Shown here: in pieces, positions 5,856 to 5,933 of the stretch
How positions within the stretch are numbered: the stretch's first letter is position 1
Layout of the letters: the number at the start of each line of letters is the position of its first letter
DNA from: Pseudomonadota bacterium
GTDB taxonomy: Bacteria; Pseudomonadota; Alphaproteobacteria; Rhizobiales; Rhizobiaceae
DNA: 5,933 nucleotides
Direction of reading: 5' to 3'
Assembly (NCBI GenBank): GCA_023451915.1
Contig: JAEXXS010000435.1
Location: 1 to 5,933 of the forward strand
Made by a program: the position numbers and the translations under genes
The notes under the pieces: model-generated
Seen by the model: the letters and a program-made list of their open reading frames with translations, nothing else
Told to the model about the DNA's origin: nothing
Database searches by the model: none

Positions 5856-5933
5856 ATGACCAGCCAGAACAATCCTTACGCCAATGCGGGCGGCCAGATG
5901 ACGGCAAATGTCTCTTTCGGTTCGGCGTCAGCG
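5856..5933 (+). CDS. N-terminus of a probable thioredoxin-domain protein (partial)
   Basis: Only the first 26 codons lie in the window: a polar, Asn/Gly/Ser-rich start (MTSQNNPYANAGG...) that stays open to the right edge. ATG 5856 has GAGGA seven bases upstream (5844-5848), a good ribosome binding site. An in-frame ATG at 5823 would add 11 residues but has weaker support. The sequence resembles, from memory, the disordered N-terminus of the thioredoxin-TPR protein (YbbN/CnoX type) that often follows the ProX-like gene in Brucella and relatives. Members of that family act as redox chaperones. No thioredoxin fold or CxxC motif is visible in this fragment, so function rests on resemblance and neighbourhood. 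Confidence 0.6.
   Translation, partial: MTSQNNPYANAGGQMTANVSFGSASA

Overview
The window looks like a chromosomal segment of an alphaproteobacterium of the Brucella/Ochrobactrum group (Hyphomicrobiales). The evidence is a moderately high G+C composition, protein sequences close to what I know from that group, a serine hydrolase built like the Ochrobactrum anthropi D-aminopeptidase, and a stand-alone prolyl-tRNA editing protein of the kind alphaproteobacteria use. The genus call is inference. I see no insertion sequence, CRISPR array, phage gene or plasmid feature.

Layout, left to right. Positions 1-151 are non-coding and hold a hairpin and a strong minus-strand terminator. A metal-dependent dipeptidase of the M19 (renal dipeptidase) family runs leftward from 1192 to 152. 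About 290 bases of divergent intergenic DNA follow. A family S12 serine hydrolase, related to but not the same as classical D-aminopeptidase, runs rightward to 2993. A 104-base gap contains a 12-bp hairpin, a possible -10 element and a 16-base palindrome next to the adenine deaminase ribosome binding site. The adenine deaminase gene (ade) spans 3098-4789, and a terminator overlaps its stop codon. A second, bidirectional terminator separates ade from a convergent tRNA-Gly(GCC) gene with an encoded CCA end (4970 down to 4896). After another intergenic region with back-to-back promoters comes a prolyl-tRNA editing-domain protein (5217-5738). Last is the first 26 codons of a gene that resembles the start of an alphaproteobacterial thioredoxin-domain protein and runs off the right edge.

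How the genes may work together: the divergent M19 dipeptidase and S12 hydrolase would both suit breakdown of small peptides, possibly ones containing D-amino acids. Adenine deaminase converts adenine to hypoxanthine and ammonia, so the left two thirds reads as a small nitrogen/peptide/purine salvage neighbourhood of separate transcription units, not one operon. The right third serves translation fidelity (tRNA-Gly, clearing of mischarged tRNA-Pro) and probably protein quality control. No clearly new biological system is visible. The points most worth checking are small regulatory structures: the palindrome at ade, an inverted repeat bracketing the promoter of the editing gene, a structured pre-tRNA leader, and a micro-ORF with a consensus ribosome binding site opposite the gap before ade.
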